Assembly (NCBI GenBank): GCA_028819835.1
Contig: JAPPKR010000113.1
Location: 1 to 19,852 of the forward strand
DNA from: a bacterium
GTDB taxonomy: Bacteria; Actinomycetota; Acidimicrobiia; UBA5794; ZC4RG35
Length of the DNA stretch: 19,852 bases
Direction of reading: 5' to 3'
Shown: positions 8,058-15,857 of the stretch, in pieces
How positions within the stretch are numbered: position 1 is the stretch's first letter
Layout: every line of letters begins with the position of its first letter
Translations under genes and position numbers: made by a program
The notes under the pieces: model-generated
Told to the model about the DNA's origin: nothing
Databases searched by the model: none
What the model saw: the letters and a program-made list of their open reading frames with translations, nothing else

Positions 8058-8504
8058 ATGCGCAGGACGATCGCCTCTGTGTTCGGGGTGGGTCTGCTCC
8101 TTGGCAAGGTGACGGGATCGGACGCCGGATCCGGGACCTTGGGCGCCGCAGTGGGACTGGCGGCGGGGATGGCGGCCGGAGAGCTGGGGTGGCCGGCGCA
8201 ACTCCTCCTGGCCGCCATCGTGGCGGGGGTCTCGGTGTGGGCCTCCCATCCCTTCTCGGACGATCCCGGCTGGGTGGTGATCGACGAGGCGGCCGGGGCG
8301 ACCCTGGCGGTGGTGGGTCTGGGCCTGGCCGGGGCGGTGGCCGGATGGGTGATGTTTCGAATAGTGGACATCACCAAGACCGGCTTTCCGGGCGTGAGAT
8401 GGGCGGAAAAGCTTACGGGGGGCTGGGGCGTAACCGGCGACGACGTGGTGGCCGGGGCTTACGGACTGGCGGTTGGGTGGATAGTCCAGCTCTGGTTAGG
8501 CTGA
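8058..8504 (+). CDS. pgpA: Phosphatidylglycerophosphatase A
   Basis: Membrane phosphatase that removes phosphate from phosphatidylglycerol phosphate to give phosphatidylglycerol. The 148 residues are mostly hydrophobic, with about three to four membrane segments; E. coli PgpA is slightly longer (about 170). The family motifs are present in order: GSGTLGAAVGL (24-34), D-E in VVIDEAAG (76-77), FRIVDITK (100-107, matching FRxxDixKP), and GDDVVAGAYGL (127-137), whose acidic residues are catalytic in the family. The proline usual after the lysine of the third motif is replaced by threonine. The ribosome site before ATG 8058 is weak. The thioesterase gene follows 55 bases later, probably in the same transcript. 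Confidence 0.87.
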   Translation: MRRTIASVFGVGLLLGKVTGSDAGSGTLGAAVGLAAGMAAGELGWPAQLLLAAIVAGVSVWASHPFSDDPGWVVIDEAAGATLAVVGLGLAGAVAGWVMFRIVDITKTGFPGVRWAEKLTGGWGVTGDDVVAGAYGLAVGWIVQLWLG

Positions 8505-8559
8505 TCGCGGGCCCGCCCGGGACCACCGGCGAAACACCAGACCGCGCCAGGATGCGACC

Positions 8560-9360
8560 ATGACCGAGTACCTCTTCGACACCGATACTCAAGAGGCGCT
8601 GACCCCGGTGGGCGACGGTGAGTGGACCGCTCGGGTGAGTCCCCTGTGGAACATCGACGGTGTACCCAACGGCGGCTACCTGATGGCGCTGTGCCTCGTG
8701 GCCGCAGGACAGGAGGTCCCCCACCCCGACCCCCTCTCGATGACCAGCCACTTCGTGGGACCGACCATGCCGGGTGAGGCGACAGTTGCAAACAGGGTGA
8801 TCAAGCGGGGTCGCAGCGTCTCGGTCAACGCCGTCGATCTGATACAGAACGGCAGGGTAACCGTCACCTCCCTGATCACCTGGGGCGACCTGTCCACTCT
8901 CACCGGTCCCACCGGTCCTCTGCGTCCCCCTTCGAGCCTGCCTGAGAACTCGGAGTTGCAGAGCGGCCCTCAAAAGCGGGGGACATCCACCTTCATCGAG
9001 CGGTTCGACTTCCTGATGCCCTACGAAATGGCTATGGGGGCCGCCGGTCGACCTACCGGAAGGGCTGAGGCCCGGGGCCGGATGCGGTTCGCAGACGGCC
9101 GCCAACCCGACCTCATGGCTGTGCCGGTGTTCGCCGACGGTTTCCCTCCCGCCGTCTTCCAACTGGGCTACTACGGATGGGCGCCGACGCTGGAGTTGAC
9201 CATTCACTTCCGCGCCCGCCCGCATCCGGGATGGCTGACCATCGATCTGGCCTGCAGCCATCTCCTCGAAGGCACCTTCGAGGAGGACTGCTACATCTGG
9301 GACTCCCAGGACAACCTGGTCGCCATGTCCCGCCAACTGGGACGCACCCTGGTCGGATAG
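8560..9360 (+). CDS. Acyl-CoA thioesterase family protein (double hotdog)
   Basis: Predicted cytosolic acyl-CoA thioesterase of the TesB-like, 4HBT_3 type with two hotdog folds in 266 residues. The N-terminal hotdog shows the helix segment PNGGYLMALCLVAAGQE, followed by DPLSMTSHFVGPTMPGEATV, the usual strand order in this family. The second hotdog is at about 150-265 and ends with CYIWDSQDNLVAMSRQLG, where the WDS/DSQ segment holds the TesB-type active-site aspartate region. ATG 8560 has AGGA about 8 bases upstream. Its position after pgpA suggests a role in lipid or acyl-CoA turnover, but the natural substrate is unknown. The stop faces the HNH gene convergently, 32 bases away. Confidence 0.85.
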   Translation: MTEYLFDTDTQEALTPVGDGEWTARVSPLWNIDGVPNGGYLMALCLVAAGQEVPHPDPLSMTSHFVGPTMPGEATVANRVIKRGRSVSVNAVDLIQNGRVTVTSLITWGDLSTLTGPTGPLRPPSSLPENSELQSGPQKRGTSTFIERFDFLMPYEMAMGAAGRPTGRAEARGRMRFADGRQPDLMAVPVFADGFPPAVFQLGYYGWAPTLELTIHFRARPHPGWLTIDLACSHLLEGTFEEDCYIWDSQDNLVAMSRQLGRTLVG

Positions 9361-9392
9361 GCCAACCTGCCGGTGAAGGGTGGGATGGGGGC

Positions 9393-10610
9393 TCATTTTC
9401 TTTGTTTGAAAGGGCTTCGGCGGTTTCGGTAGTTGCTGTTGCGCCGACCGCTTGTAGGCCGATCGTGTTTCAGGGGCGGTTTGAGGTAGTACTGGCCGGA
9501 TGGTTTCCTGCGTACTTGCCACCGGTCGTCGTGAACCTTGTGGTGGCACCTGCTGCATAGGAGGCACATGTCGTTGAGGTCGGTGTTTCCCTGCACCGCC
9601 CAGGGGATGATGTGGTGGGCTTGACACCAGTTGGCATTGGCGCCGCATCCCACACAGTTCTTGTCCCGGGCTACGAGAGCGATCCGTTGGGCCGGTGAAG
9701 CGGCCCGTCGTGACCGTCCCAGGTCCATCGGCTGTGACATGCCCCGGAATATGGCGGGGAGGATGTCCGATTGGCAGGCCAGGTCCCGGATCTTCTCCAC
9801 CGGGATAGGAGTCCCGTCACCAAGACGCCCGTTGCGAAGCTCCCGGGAGACCACGTCGTAGTCGGCGATCAACAACAACCTGGGACCGCGGGGAGGCTTT
9901 CCGTCCTTGTTGGTGTCTTCTCTGGTGACCAACCCCGCCAGGGCGTCTGCCATCCTCTGACCCGGAGAGCACCTCGCCCGCGGGTCTTCCTCCCGCCACA
10001 GTTCATTCATCTTCTGCGACAACGCCGTCTCGATGAGAGCACCGGTGATCGGATCGAACCGACCGTACAACACCGTCATTCCGTCTGTACGGTCGGTCTT
10101 GATCTTGGCGAACCTCTGCGAGCGTTGATGCTCCAGGCGGGACATCCCATCGTCCTCGGAACGTTGTTGTTGGTGCTTTCGGACCGTCCCCGCGAACTTG
10201 TCAGGCGACTGGGTCTTGGCTGGACCGATCAACTCGTTTTCGTCTATCTCCCCCTCCTGGGAGGCCTTGGCCAGGATCCTCGCGTTCTCATATGGAATCT
10301 CACCATCCCGCAACCCCTCCGACGTTCGGGGCAACTCCTCCAACTCCACTGCGGTTTCCACTTCCAAGCGGGCTTTCCCACGGGGTCGCAAACCCTTCTC
10401 CCGCAGATTGTCCTCCGTGATGTGCACACCCTCTCGGCGGGTCAACTCCGCCAAGATCCCGGTGCGGAACCCGGCCACCTGGTTCTCCACACGGAAAGTG
10501 GAGCGCAACCAACCCTGAAGCTGTTCCAACGTCGCCTCACCTACCGGCCGAGTAGGTAACACCACCCGCACCTGATCGGTGGCCCGACGGTCAATAGCTG
10601 TCTTTTCCAT
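9393..10610 (-). CDS. DUF222/13E12-type HNH endonuclease
   Basis: Predicted DNA endonuclease of the actinobacterial 13E12-repeat family. These are often present in several copies and resemble mobile genes; their biological role is unclear. A basic, helical DUF222-like region fills residues 1 to about 300. The zinc-stabilised HNH domain is at about 317-363: CVGC, then CQAHHIIPWAVQG, NTDLNDMCLLCSRCHHKVH, giving the two CxxC pairs and the H-N-H residues. The C-terminal 40 residues are very basic. I place the start at ATG 10610 because a strong -10 box overlaps the alternative ATG at 10619. The open frame continues to 10850, but that extension is not family-like. About 405 residues, which is normal. 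Confidence 0.88.
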   Translation of the reverse strand: MEKTAIDRRATDQVRVVLPTRPVGEATLEQLQGWLRSTFRVENQVAGFRTGILAELTRREGVHITEDNLREKGLRPRGKARLEVETAVELEELPRTSEGLRDGEIPYENARILAKASQEGEIDENELIGPAKTQSPDKFAGTVRKHQQQRSEDDGMSRLEHQRSQRFAKIKTDRTDGMTVLYGRFDPITGALIETALSQKMNELWREEDPRARCSPGQRMADALAGLVTREDTNKDGKPPRGPRLLLIADYDVVSRELRNGRLGDGTPIPVEKIRDLACQSDILPAIFRGMSQPMDLGRSRRAASPAQRIALVARDKNCVGCGANANWCQAHHIIPWAVQGNTDLNDMCLLCSRCHHKVHDDRWQVRRKPSGQYYLKPPLKHDRPTSGRRNSNYRNRRSPFKQRK

Positions 10611-10617
10611 GTCTACC

Positions 10618-10646
10618 ATTATACCACGGGGGGTGTGACAAAACAA
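10618..10646 (-). promoter_or_regulatory. Extended -10 promoter for the HNH gene, probably leaderless
   Basis: On the minus strand there is a perfect TATAAT at 10623-10618, preceded by TGG (an extended -10, TGnTATAAT). TTGTTT lies at 10646-10641, with a 17-base spacer. The expected transcription start is 7-8 bases beyond the -10, which falls on or next to the A of ATG 10610. The mRNA would then have essentially no leader, and no Shine-Dalgarno is seen. Leaderless genes are common in actinobacteria. The -35 box matches the consensus only at TTG. Confidence 0.6.
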
Positions 10647-10769
10647 TGCATTATAATATAAAGTTGGTAAAACAAACACTAACCGACCGCAGGGCAGTGT
10701 TTCAAGTCCCGCCTCCAACGCATCCAATAAGACGGGCCGGTTCAACAGATTGCTAAGAGGCCGTCCGTG

Positions 10770-11921
10770 ATGGCAAGAACCGCTCTCCGTGACCCCGCAG
10801 ACCATGTTGCTTACAATGGCCATATGTTGAGGGAGAGACTTGAGAAACACGCTGCGCGAGTTGTCGATTGGCTTGAGAAATTTCCCGACATTGCCACCGG
10901 CGAGGCCGGCACCAAAAGCAGTTTAATCGAGCCCTTCCTCAGTTGTCTCGAATATGATCCAAGCCACCCGGTACAGGTCAGCCGCGAAGTCGCCACTGAG
11001 CTTGGGGGAAAAATTGACTATGTATTAGCGGGACAAGGCGACGCCAAAGTGGCGGTGGAGGCCAAAAAAGCGGCGACAAACTTGTCGGCGAAGGAAATCA
11101 ACCAACTACGTTCCTACTTCACATTCTCTGAGGCGGTAGCAGGAATCCTCACCAACGGCATCGACTACTGGCTCTTCACGGATCTTGAGAAGACCAACGT
11201 AATGGACGCCGACCCTTATCGCAGGATCGATGTCCGGGATCTCACTGACAACGACATCCAACACCTGCAGTCCCTAACCAGAAGCAGTGTCAACCAGGAT
11301 GCCATTCACGGGCAGGCTCAGCAGGAGCGATACAGAACGCTTATCAATGAGATCGTTACCCATGAGTTCAATTCCCCTTCCCAAGAGTTCCTGAAGCTGA
11401 TCGGCAAAAAAGCAGGAATTAAACCCCTCACAAAACCCAATCTGTTGATGCTGGAGCCCCTCGTAGGCGAAGCCATCAGCCGAAATCGGAGAGCAACACC
11501 CCTCCCACAACCTGACCCAAGCGTGTCGCCTGCCGACCCAGCCCCTAAGCCTTCTACACCACACCCATCTCCTACTCCACCTGTGTCAGTGTTTAGAAAA
11601 GCGACACTATTTGGGCAGCATCTGCCTGCGGAAAACTACAGGCAGATGCTGCTTTCAATCGTCACCGAGTTGCAAGGCCTACATCCGAACGACTTTGCCG
11701 CTCGCGTTCGCGAAGAGCCGTTTGTCAAGAAATCCAGGAAGTGGCAGTACATTAGCCAAGACGAGAATGACTTCAATCCCTCGTTCTCAAGAAACTTCGT
11801 AGGCGGATACTGGGTTGACACCAATCTTGATCGAAGAGGCTCAATCAGGAGGGCTCACGTCTTCCTTAGTGAGTTTGGTTACAACCCTGATGAATTGGTG
11901 ATCTACACCGAAGACGATTGA
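10770..11921 (+). CDS. Stand-alone HsdR_N-type PD-(D/E)XK nuclease with extra C-terminal domain
   Basis: Predicted restriction-like nuclease, 383 residues. The N-terminal domain resembles the nuclease domain of type I HsdR: E54 in SLIEPFL, D83 in GKIDYVL, and E97-A-K99 in VAVEAKKA form the PD-(D/E)XK site, followed by LRSYFTFSEAVAGILTNGIDYWLF. No helicase domain follows. Instead there is a proline-rich linker (about 240-268) and a C-terminal domain (about 275-383) ending VDTNLDRRGSIRRA...FGYNPDELVIYTEDD, a module I have seen at the ends of other predicted restriction proteins but cannot name. AAGAGG (10755-10760) serves either ATG 10770 or GTG 10767; ATG 10824 is also in frame. The gene is richer in A+T than its neighbours, suggesting transfer. 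No HsdM or HsdS is adjacent. Confidence 0.8.
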   Translation: MARTALRDPADHVAYNGHMLRERLEKHAARVVDWLEKFPDIATGEAGTKSSLIEPFLSCLEYDPSHPVQVSREVATELGGKIDYVLAGQGDAKVAVEAKKAATNLSAKEINQLRSYFTFSEAVAGILTNGIDYWLFTDLEKTNVMDADPYRRIDVRDLTDNDIQHLQSLTRSSVNQDAIHGQAQQERYRTLINEIVTHEFNSPSQEFLKLIGKKAGIKPLTKPNLLMLEPLVGEAISRNRRATPLPQPDPSVSPADPAPKPSTPHPSPTPPVSVFRKATLFGQHLPAENYRQMLLSIVTELQGLHPNDFAARVREEPFVKKSRKWQYISQDENDFNPSFSRNFVGGYWVDTNLDRRGSIRRAHVFLSEFGYNPDELVIYTEDD

Positions 11922-11936
11922 GGCCCCGTGGTTTGG

Positions 11937-13133
11937 CTAGTTACCCGCATACCTTGAGGCTTCGGTGGCTGGATCGCCTACAGGCCTCCAGGCATAGCGG
12001 TCCAGGTAGGGGTTGAGTGCACCTTCGACTGCGTCGGCGATGAGCCGACCCAGTACGGGGCCGAACTTGAAGCCGTGGCCGCTGCCGCCGCTGGCCACGG
12101 TCAGGCCATCGACTCCCGGATGGCGGCTGATTAGGAAGTCTCCGTCGAAGGTGTCGGTGTAGACGCACATCTTCAGGGCATGCAGTGGGGCGTCCGCCAG
12201 GGTCGGCAGGGAATGCGAAAGGAAGTCCCGGCAGCGTGCTTCGTCCTCATCCCCGGGCGGCACGCGAGGTGTGTCGGGCGACACGGAGTACCCGGGCCCA
12301 TGGACACCGATCTTGACTACCCCGTCCCGATTGGCGGGGAAACCGTACCAGCCGGTGGTGGCTATGTCTGCCCCCCAGGGCGGGAACTGAGGTGGCCGGA
12401 AGGGTTCCGGGTCGGCCGGCTTGAAGTTGAGGATCGGCTGGCCTGACAGTCGGAGGAATCCGTCCAACTCGGGAAGAAGCGAGGGAGTCCACACTCCGGC
12501 CGCCACCACCACATGATCAGCCTGGATCTCCTTCCCGTCCTCGATGACCACCCCCGAGACGCGCCCGTTCCCACGACTAATCGACGACACCTCCGCCGTT
12601 TTCACACAGATGCCCCTGGCCCTGGCCTCCCCGGCAAGCAGAGAAACAACAGTTCCTGCCTCTGCCCAACCCCCTCTTGCATGGAAATAGCCGTCTACGT
12701 AGTAGTCGGCGTTCCATCCGGGGTACCGACTGGCGATCTCCGCTGAACCCAGTCTCTCCGGCGACCGTCCCTCCTCGGAGAGCGTGCGGTAGGAGTCGCC
12801 CTCGAAGCCCTCCTCTTCCAGCGGTCTGCTGCTGAGGAACAGCAGGCCGTCCTGGTGGTACAGGTCCCGTCCCCAGTGGGCGTTCCACCGGTTCCAACCG
12901 TCTATAGCTTCTTTGCCCAGACGACAGTGCAGCCGGTCGGTCCCGTAATCCATTCTCACCATCCGGCTCACGTCGTTGGAAGCGGCAGAGGGATGCGGTA
13001 TGGGACCGGCATTGACCAGGGTGACCCCGTATCCCCTCTCCTCCAACTCCAGTGCTCCCGACAAACCGAATATGCCCGCGCCGACAACGACAACTGACTC
13101 TTTGCGGCCAGTAATCGAGGGCGAACGTCCCAT
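11937..13133 (-). CDS. FAD-dependent oxidoreductase, monomeric sarcosine oxidase-like
   Basis: Flavin amine oxidase of the DAO/MSOX family, 398 residues, likely to oxidise an N-methyl or secondary amino acid with hydrogen peroxide release. The N-terminal ADP-binding motif is VVVVGAGIFGLSGALELEERG (read as GAGIFGLSGALELEERG). SRMVRMDYG and VVVAAGVWTPSLLP follow. Near the C-terminus, KMCVYTDTFDGDFLISRHP keeps the cysteine at the position that carries covalent FAD in MSOX, and GSGHGFKFGPVLG is the family's final FAD motif. The start at ATG 13133 lacks a clear ribosome site. It follows the PPK2 gene by 32 bases on the same strand and ends 15 bases from the convergent nuclease gene. Substrate specificity (sarcosine, N-methyltryptophan, pipecolate) cannot be decided by eye. 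Confidence 0.88.
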   Translation of the reverse strand: MGRSPSITGRKESVVVVGAGIFGLSGALELEERGYGVTLVNAGPIPHPSAASNDVSRMVRMDYGTDRLHCRLGKEAIDGWNRWNAHWGRDLYHQDGLLFLSSRPLEEEGFEGDSYRTLSEEGRSPERLGSAEIASRYPGWNADYYVDGYFHARGGWAEAGTVVSLLAGEARARGICVKTAEVSSISRGNGRVSGVVIEDGKEIQADHVVVAAGVWTPSLLPELDGFLRLSGQPILNFKPADPEPFRPPQFPPWGADIATTGWYGFPANRDGVVKIGVHGPGYSVSPDTPRVPPGDEDEARCRDFLSHSLPTLADAPLHALKMCVYTDTFDGDFLISRHPGVDGLTVASGGSGHGFKFGPVLGRLIADAVEGALNPYLDRYAWRPVGDPATEASRYAGN

Positions 13134-13165
13134 GATTAGGACAGGGATCTGGGGGGACCCCTCGT

Positions 13166-14011
13166 TTACTCCTCCCCCATCCTGGTGTAGAGGTCGGGGA
13201 CGAATGTCTGGTCGGTGATGGGCGGACGCACATAACCATCCGGGCTCTGTCGAGGAGGAAGGGTCACGTCAGGTACATCCACCTCGTGATAGGGGATGCT
13301 GCGCAAGAGATGGCTTATGCAATTCAGCCTCGCCCGGCGCTTGTCGTCGGCATCCACCACATACCAGCGGACCCCGATTATGTCGGTGTGGGTGAACATC
13401 TCGTCCTTGGCCCTCGAATAGTCGACCCAGCGGCTCCGAGACTCCAAGTCCATCTCGCTCAGCTTCCACCGCCGCCTGGGGTCGTTGAGCCGGGCCTGGA
13501 AGCGTCTCTCCTGCTCCTCGTCGCTCACCGAAAACCAGTACTTGATGATCTGGATCCCCGAGCGGATGAGCATGCGCTCGAACTGGGGACATGACACCAA
13601 GAACTCCTGGTACTCCTGCTCCGTGCAGAACCCCATCACCCGCTCCACATTGGCCCGGTTGTACCAACTCCTATCGAACAGCACCATTTCCCCGGCCGCC
13701 GGCAGGTGAGCCACATACCTCTGGAAGTACCACTGGGTCTTCTCCCGCTCGGTGGGAACCCCCAGGGCCACCACCCGACAGACCCGGGGATTGAGGCGCT
13801 CGACTATGCGTTTGATGACGCCTCCCTTCCCGGCCGCATCCCGTCCCTCGCAGATCACCAGCACCTTGAGTCCCTTGGTGACTATCCACCGCTGAAGGAC
13901 GGCTAACTCCTCCTGCAGCCTCCTCAACTCTCGTTCGTAGTACTTACGTTCCAACTTGCCTTTCGCCGTGTACTTCACAGGCGTCCGGGCGGTGGTGGGC
14001 ATTCCGTTCAT
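13166..14011 (-). CDS. Polyphosphate kinase 2 (PPK2 family)
   Basis: Transfers phosphate between polyphosphate and nucleotides, usually making NTP or NDP from polyphosphate. The 281-residue single-domain form fits class I PPK2. The P-loop is EGRDAAGKGG (55-64), with KRIVERLNPR following. The Walker B/lid region is LFDRSWYNRA (111-120). QWYFQRYVAHLPAAGE and the C-terminal RARLNCISHLL segment are also typical. ATG 14011 has AGGAGA about 6 bases upstream; the open frame to 14065 adds 18 unrelated residues. It may be cotranscribed with the flavoenzyme gene. The methyltransferase gene ends 121 bases upstream beyond a strong hairpin. Confidence 0.93.
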   Translation of the reverse strand: MNGMPTTARTPVKYTAKGKLERKYYERELRRLQEELAVLQRWIVTKGLKVLVICEGRDAAGKGGVIKRIVERLNPRVCRVVALGVPTEREKTQWYFQRYVAHLPAAGEMVLFDRSWYNRANVERVMGFCTEQEYQEFLVSCPQFERMLIRSGIQIIKYWFSVSDEEQERRFQARLNDPRRRWKLSEMDLESRSRWVDYSRAKDEMFTHTDIIGVRWYVVDADDKRRARLNCISHLLRSIPYHEVDVPDVTLPPRQSPDGYVRPPITDQTFVPDLYTRMGEE

Positions 14012-14106
14012 GGTTGTCTCCTGAAGTAGGAAGCTCCCTTCTCTACTGGCATTTGAGAGTAGCACAGCTCACCTGTCGACCCCGTGGGGAGACATGTTTT
14101 TCTGGG

Positions 14107-14133
14107 GCCGACCAGGCCTGACGGCCGGTCGGC
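14107..14133. terminator. Strong GC hairpin at the 3' end of the MT-A70 gene
   Basis: Arms GCCGACC (14107-14113) and GGTCGGC (14127-14133) are perfect, and inside them GGCC (14115-14118) and GGCC (14123-14126) also pair, leaving a TGAC loop and one bulged A. The hairpin begins at the last base of the methyltransferase stop codon. There is no U-tract on the transcript side, so it would be a U-less terminator or an mRNA 3'-end stabiliser. Confidence 0.45.
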
Positions 14134-14699
14134 TATGAGTCTCCCGTCCCGGCGACATCCAACCCCCAACCGGTCCATCCATCCACCTTCCTGCGGGCAA
14201 AGAGCTCGATCTTCGTCTGGGAGGGAAACATGTCTTCGATCCGCTTTCTGACCTCCTCGGGCTTCTCGGAGTGGGAACCCCGCCTGCTGCGCACCAACTG
14301 CCGGACGTTCCTCGCCCCCCGCGGTGCGGGTATCCGACCTCGCTTGAAGACAAGGCACAGCTCGCATTGGCTCAAGGTGTAGAACCCCGGATTCACCCGC
14401 TCCTTGTCCCATACGAAAGCCACCGTGGCCCACTGGAAGTCCCAGGCTCTTCCCAGTTCGATCGCCTGGTCGAGGTGGGGGTTGGTCGCCCACATGAACA
14501 GCAGGCAGTCATCCTCGGCGATCCCGGCCACATCAAGCTTCTTCAAGTCGGAGAGCCCCACGGTTGGATAGTGCCGGACCGCGCCCCCTGTGTCTCCCGA
14601 GCCGGCCCCGGCGTGCTGGAGTTGGCCCCGGTAGTCCCAGGGCGGGTCTGCATAGATGATCCCGAACCTGCGGTCCGGGAGTGCGGGAAACGCCGTCAT
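14133..14699 (-). CDS. MT-A70 family DNA N6-adenine methyltransferase
   Basis: Predicted SAM-dependent adenine N6 methyltransferase, 188 residues, a compact MT-A70 domain of the type found in phages and bacterial genomes. The catalytic motif DPPW is at 18-21 in IIYADPPWDY. LFMWATNPHLDQAIEL, WATVAFVWDK, and the later SEKPEEVRKRIEDMFP (the SxKP motif typical of the family) followed by KIELFARR complete the core. No target-recognition domain is visible. ATG 14699 has GAGGAG about 5 bases upstream. No restriction enzyme is adjacent; the nearest nuclease gene is about 2.2 kb away on the other strand. It sits 78 bases downstream of the sliding-clamp gene on the same strand and is probably cotranscribed with it. 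Confidence 0.9.
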   Translation of the reverse strand: MTAFPALPDRRFGIIYADPPWDYRGQLQHAGAGSGDTGGAVRHYPTVGLSDLKKLDVAGIAEDDCLLFMWATNPHLDQAIELGRAWDFQWATVAFVWDKERVNPGFYTLSQCELCLVFKRGRIPAPRGARNVRQLVRSRRGSHSEKPEEVRKRIEDMFPSQTKIELFARRKVDGWTGWGLDVAGTGDS

Positions 14700-14777
14700 C
14701 TTCGCTCCTCGACTTTAACCGCCGCGGCCTCGCCGGACCCGGATCCCCATCCCGACCGGCCATCGGGCCCTGTGGTG

Positions 14778-15857
14778 TCAGCCGGCGCGCATGGGCATCA
14801 CCAGATTCCAAGCCTCGGAGTGGCGTCCGTCGCCGATCCGCACCGGCTTGGGGCGGGCCAGGGGGTCCTCGGCCAGACAGATCTCGGTCTTGTCGGAGAT
14901 CAGGTTCGAAAGAGCATCGGACAGGAACAACGAGTTGAAGCGGAGCGTCACTTCCCCGGGAAGGGCAGCATCCTCGGCTTCGAGGAACCCGCTCACCATC
15001 CCGGCCGGGGACTTGGCGGTGAACTCGATCCCCCCGGGGGAGAATGCCAGCTTGACCGGGGCGGGTGATTTCCTGTCCAGGGCCACCACCCGGGAAGCCA
15101 GATCCCGTAGCGGGGCGCGTTCGCAAAGGATCCGGGCCTCCCAGGGCGGCGCCCAGCCTCGATAGCGGGGATACTCGGACCAGTCGCAGACCACCCCCAT
15201 CTCGCCGATCCCGTCCACGGAGAACCACACATGACCATCCGCCACGCGGATCCGGTATTCGGACGCCTTCCCGAAGGAGCGCAACATCCGCTTCAGAACC
15301 CGGGCATTCACCGAGAAGACCCCTGGGGACGCCACATCCGGCAGATTCCGGACCGCCAACCGGAAGGTGTCGGAGGCAACCAACCGCAGGTTCCCCTCGG
15401 ACTTGTCGAATCGCACGGATCCGAAGATGGGATGATTGTCGGTGGCGGCCGCGGGCACGACCCCACCCAGAGAAGACCGAAGGAGTTCTCCGTCAATCGC
15501 CTCAAGGAAACCCGCCGGCTCGGGAGGAACGACCCCACAGAGTTCGTCGCCTTCGTTTATGACGACCCGGGTGCCGCCACCCGAGATGACCAATCCCGGG
15601 TTGTCGCTTTCCAGGACCACCTTCCCGTTCGGGAGAGACTTCACGACCGAGACCATCTGGCGGAGCATCACCTCTGCGGCGCCTGGATCCTCCACCGAGG
15701 CATCCAACCGGCAGTACATGATCGCCTCCCTTCCGAAGGCCTCCAGATCGATTCCTCCCTCCGAGACCGTCACAATCGTGGGCGCGGCCGTGCCCACCGC
15801 CGCAGAGATTCTCCGCAGGATGCTGTTGAGCCTGTGGCGTTCAAGCGTTGCTTTCAT
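14778..15857 (-). CDS. dnaN: DNA polymerase III beta sliding clamp homologue
   Basis: Ring-forming processivity factor that tethers polymerases and repair proteins to DNA, 359 residues, slightly short for DnaN (about 370-390). The most telling segment is GNLRLVASDTFRLAVRNLP (about residues 150-168), matching the LRLVATDxxRLA signature at the end of domain 2. The C-terminus WNLVMPMRAG matches the conserved VMPMRL end that helps form the peptide-binding pocket, with the final Leu replaced by Ala-Gly. ATG 15857 has AAGGAGAGGG just upstream, which rules out the 16-residue extension to 15905. Canonical dnaN normally lies between dnaA and recF; neither is here. It could be a second clamp or a relocated sole copy; this window cannot tell. 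Confidence 0.85.
   Translation of the reverse strand: MKATLERHRLNSILRRISAAVGTAAPTIVTVSEGGIDLEAFGREAIMYCRLDASVEDPGAAEVMLRQMVSVVKSLPNGKVVLESDNPGLVISGGGTRVVINEGDELCGVVPPEPAGFLEAIDGELLRSSLGGVVPAAATDNHPIFGSVRFDKSEGNLRLVASDTFRLAVRNLPDVASPGVFSVNARVLKRMLRSFGKASEYRIRVADGHVWFSVDGIGEMGVVCDWSEYPRYRGWAPPWEARILCERAPLRDLASRVVALDRKSPAPVKLAFSPGGIEFTAKSPAGMVSGFLEAEDAALPGEVTLRFNSLFLSDALSNLISDKTEICLAEDPLARPKPVRIGDGRHSEAWNLVMPMRAG

Noticed and set aside
8413..9648. Minus-strand frame of 411 residues over pgpA and the thioesterase
   Set aside because: Low-complexity antisense sequence rich in Arg, Gly and Pro, opposite a clear hotdog thioesterase.
10700..10725. TTCAAGTCCCGCC, which looks like the T-loop and 3' half of a tRNA (possible attachment site for the nuclease island)
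   Set aside because: The bases before it do not pair with CCCGC and no anticodon arm can be drawn. Chance or a decayed fragment.
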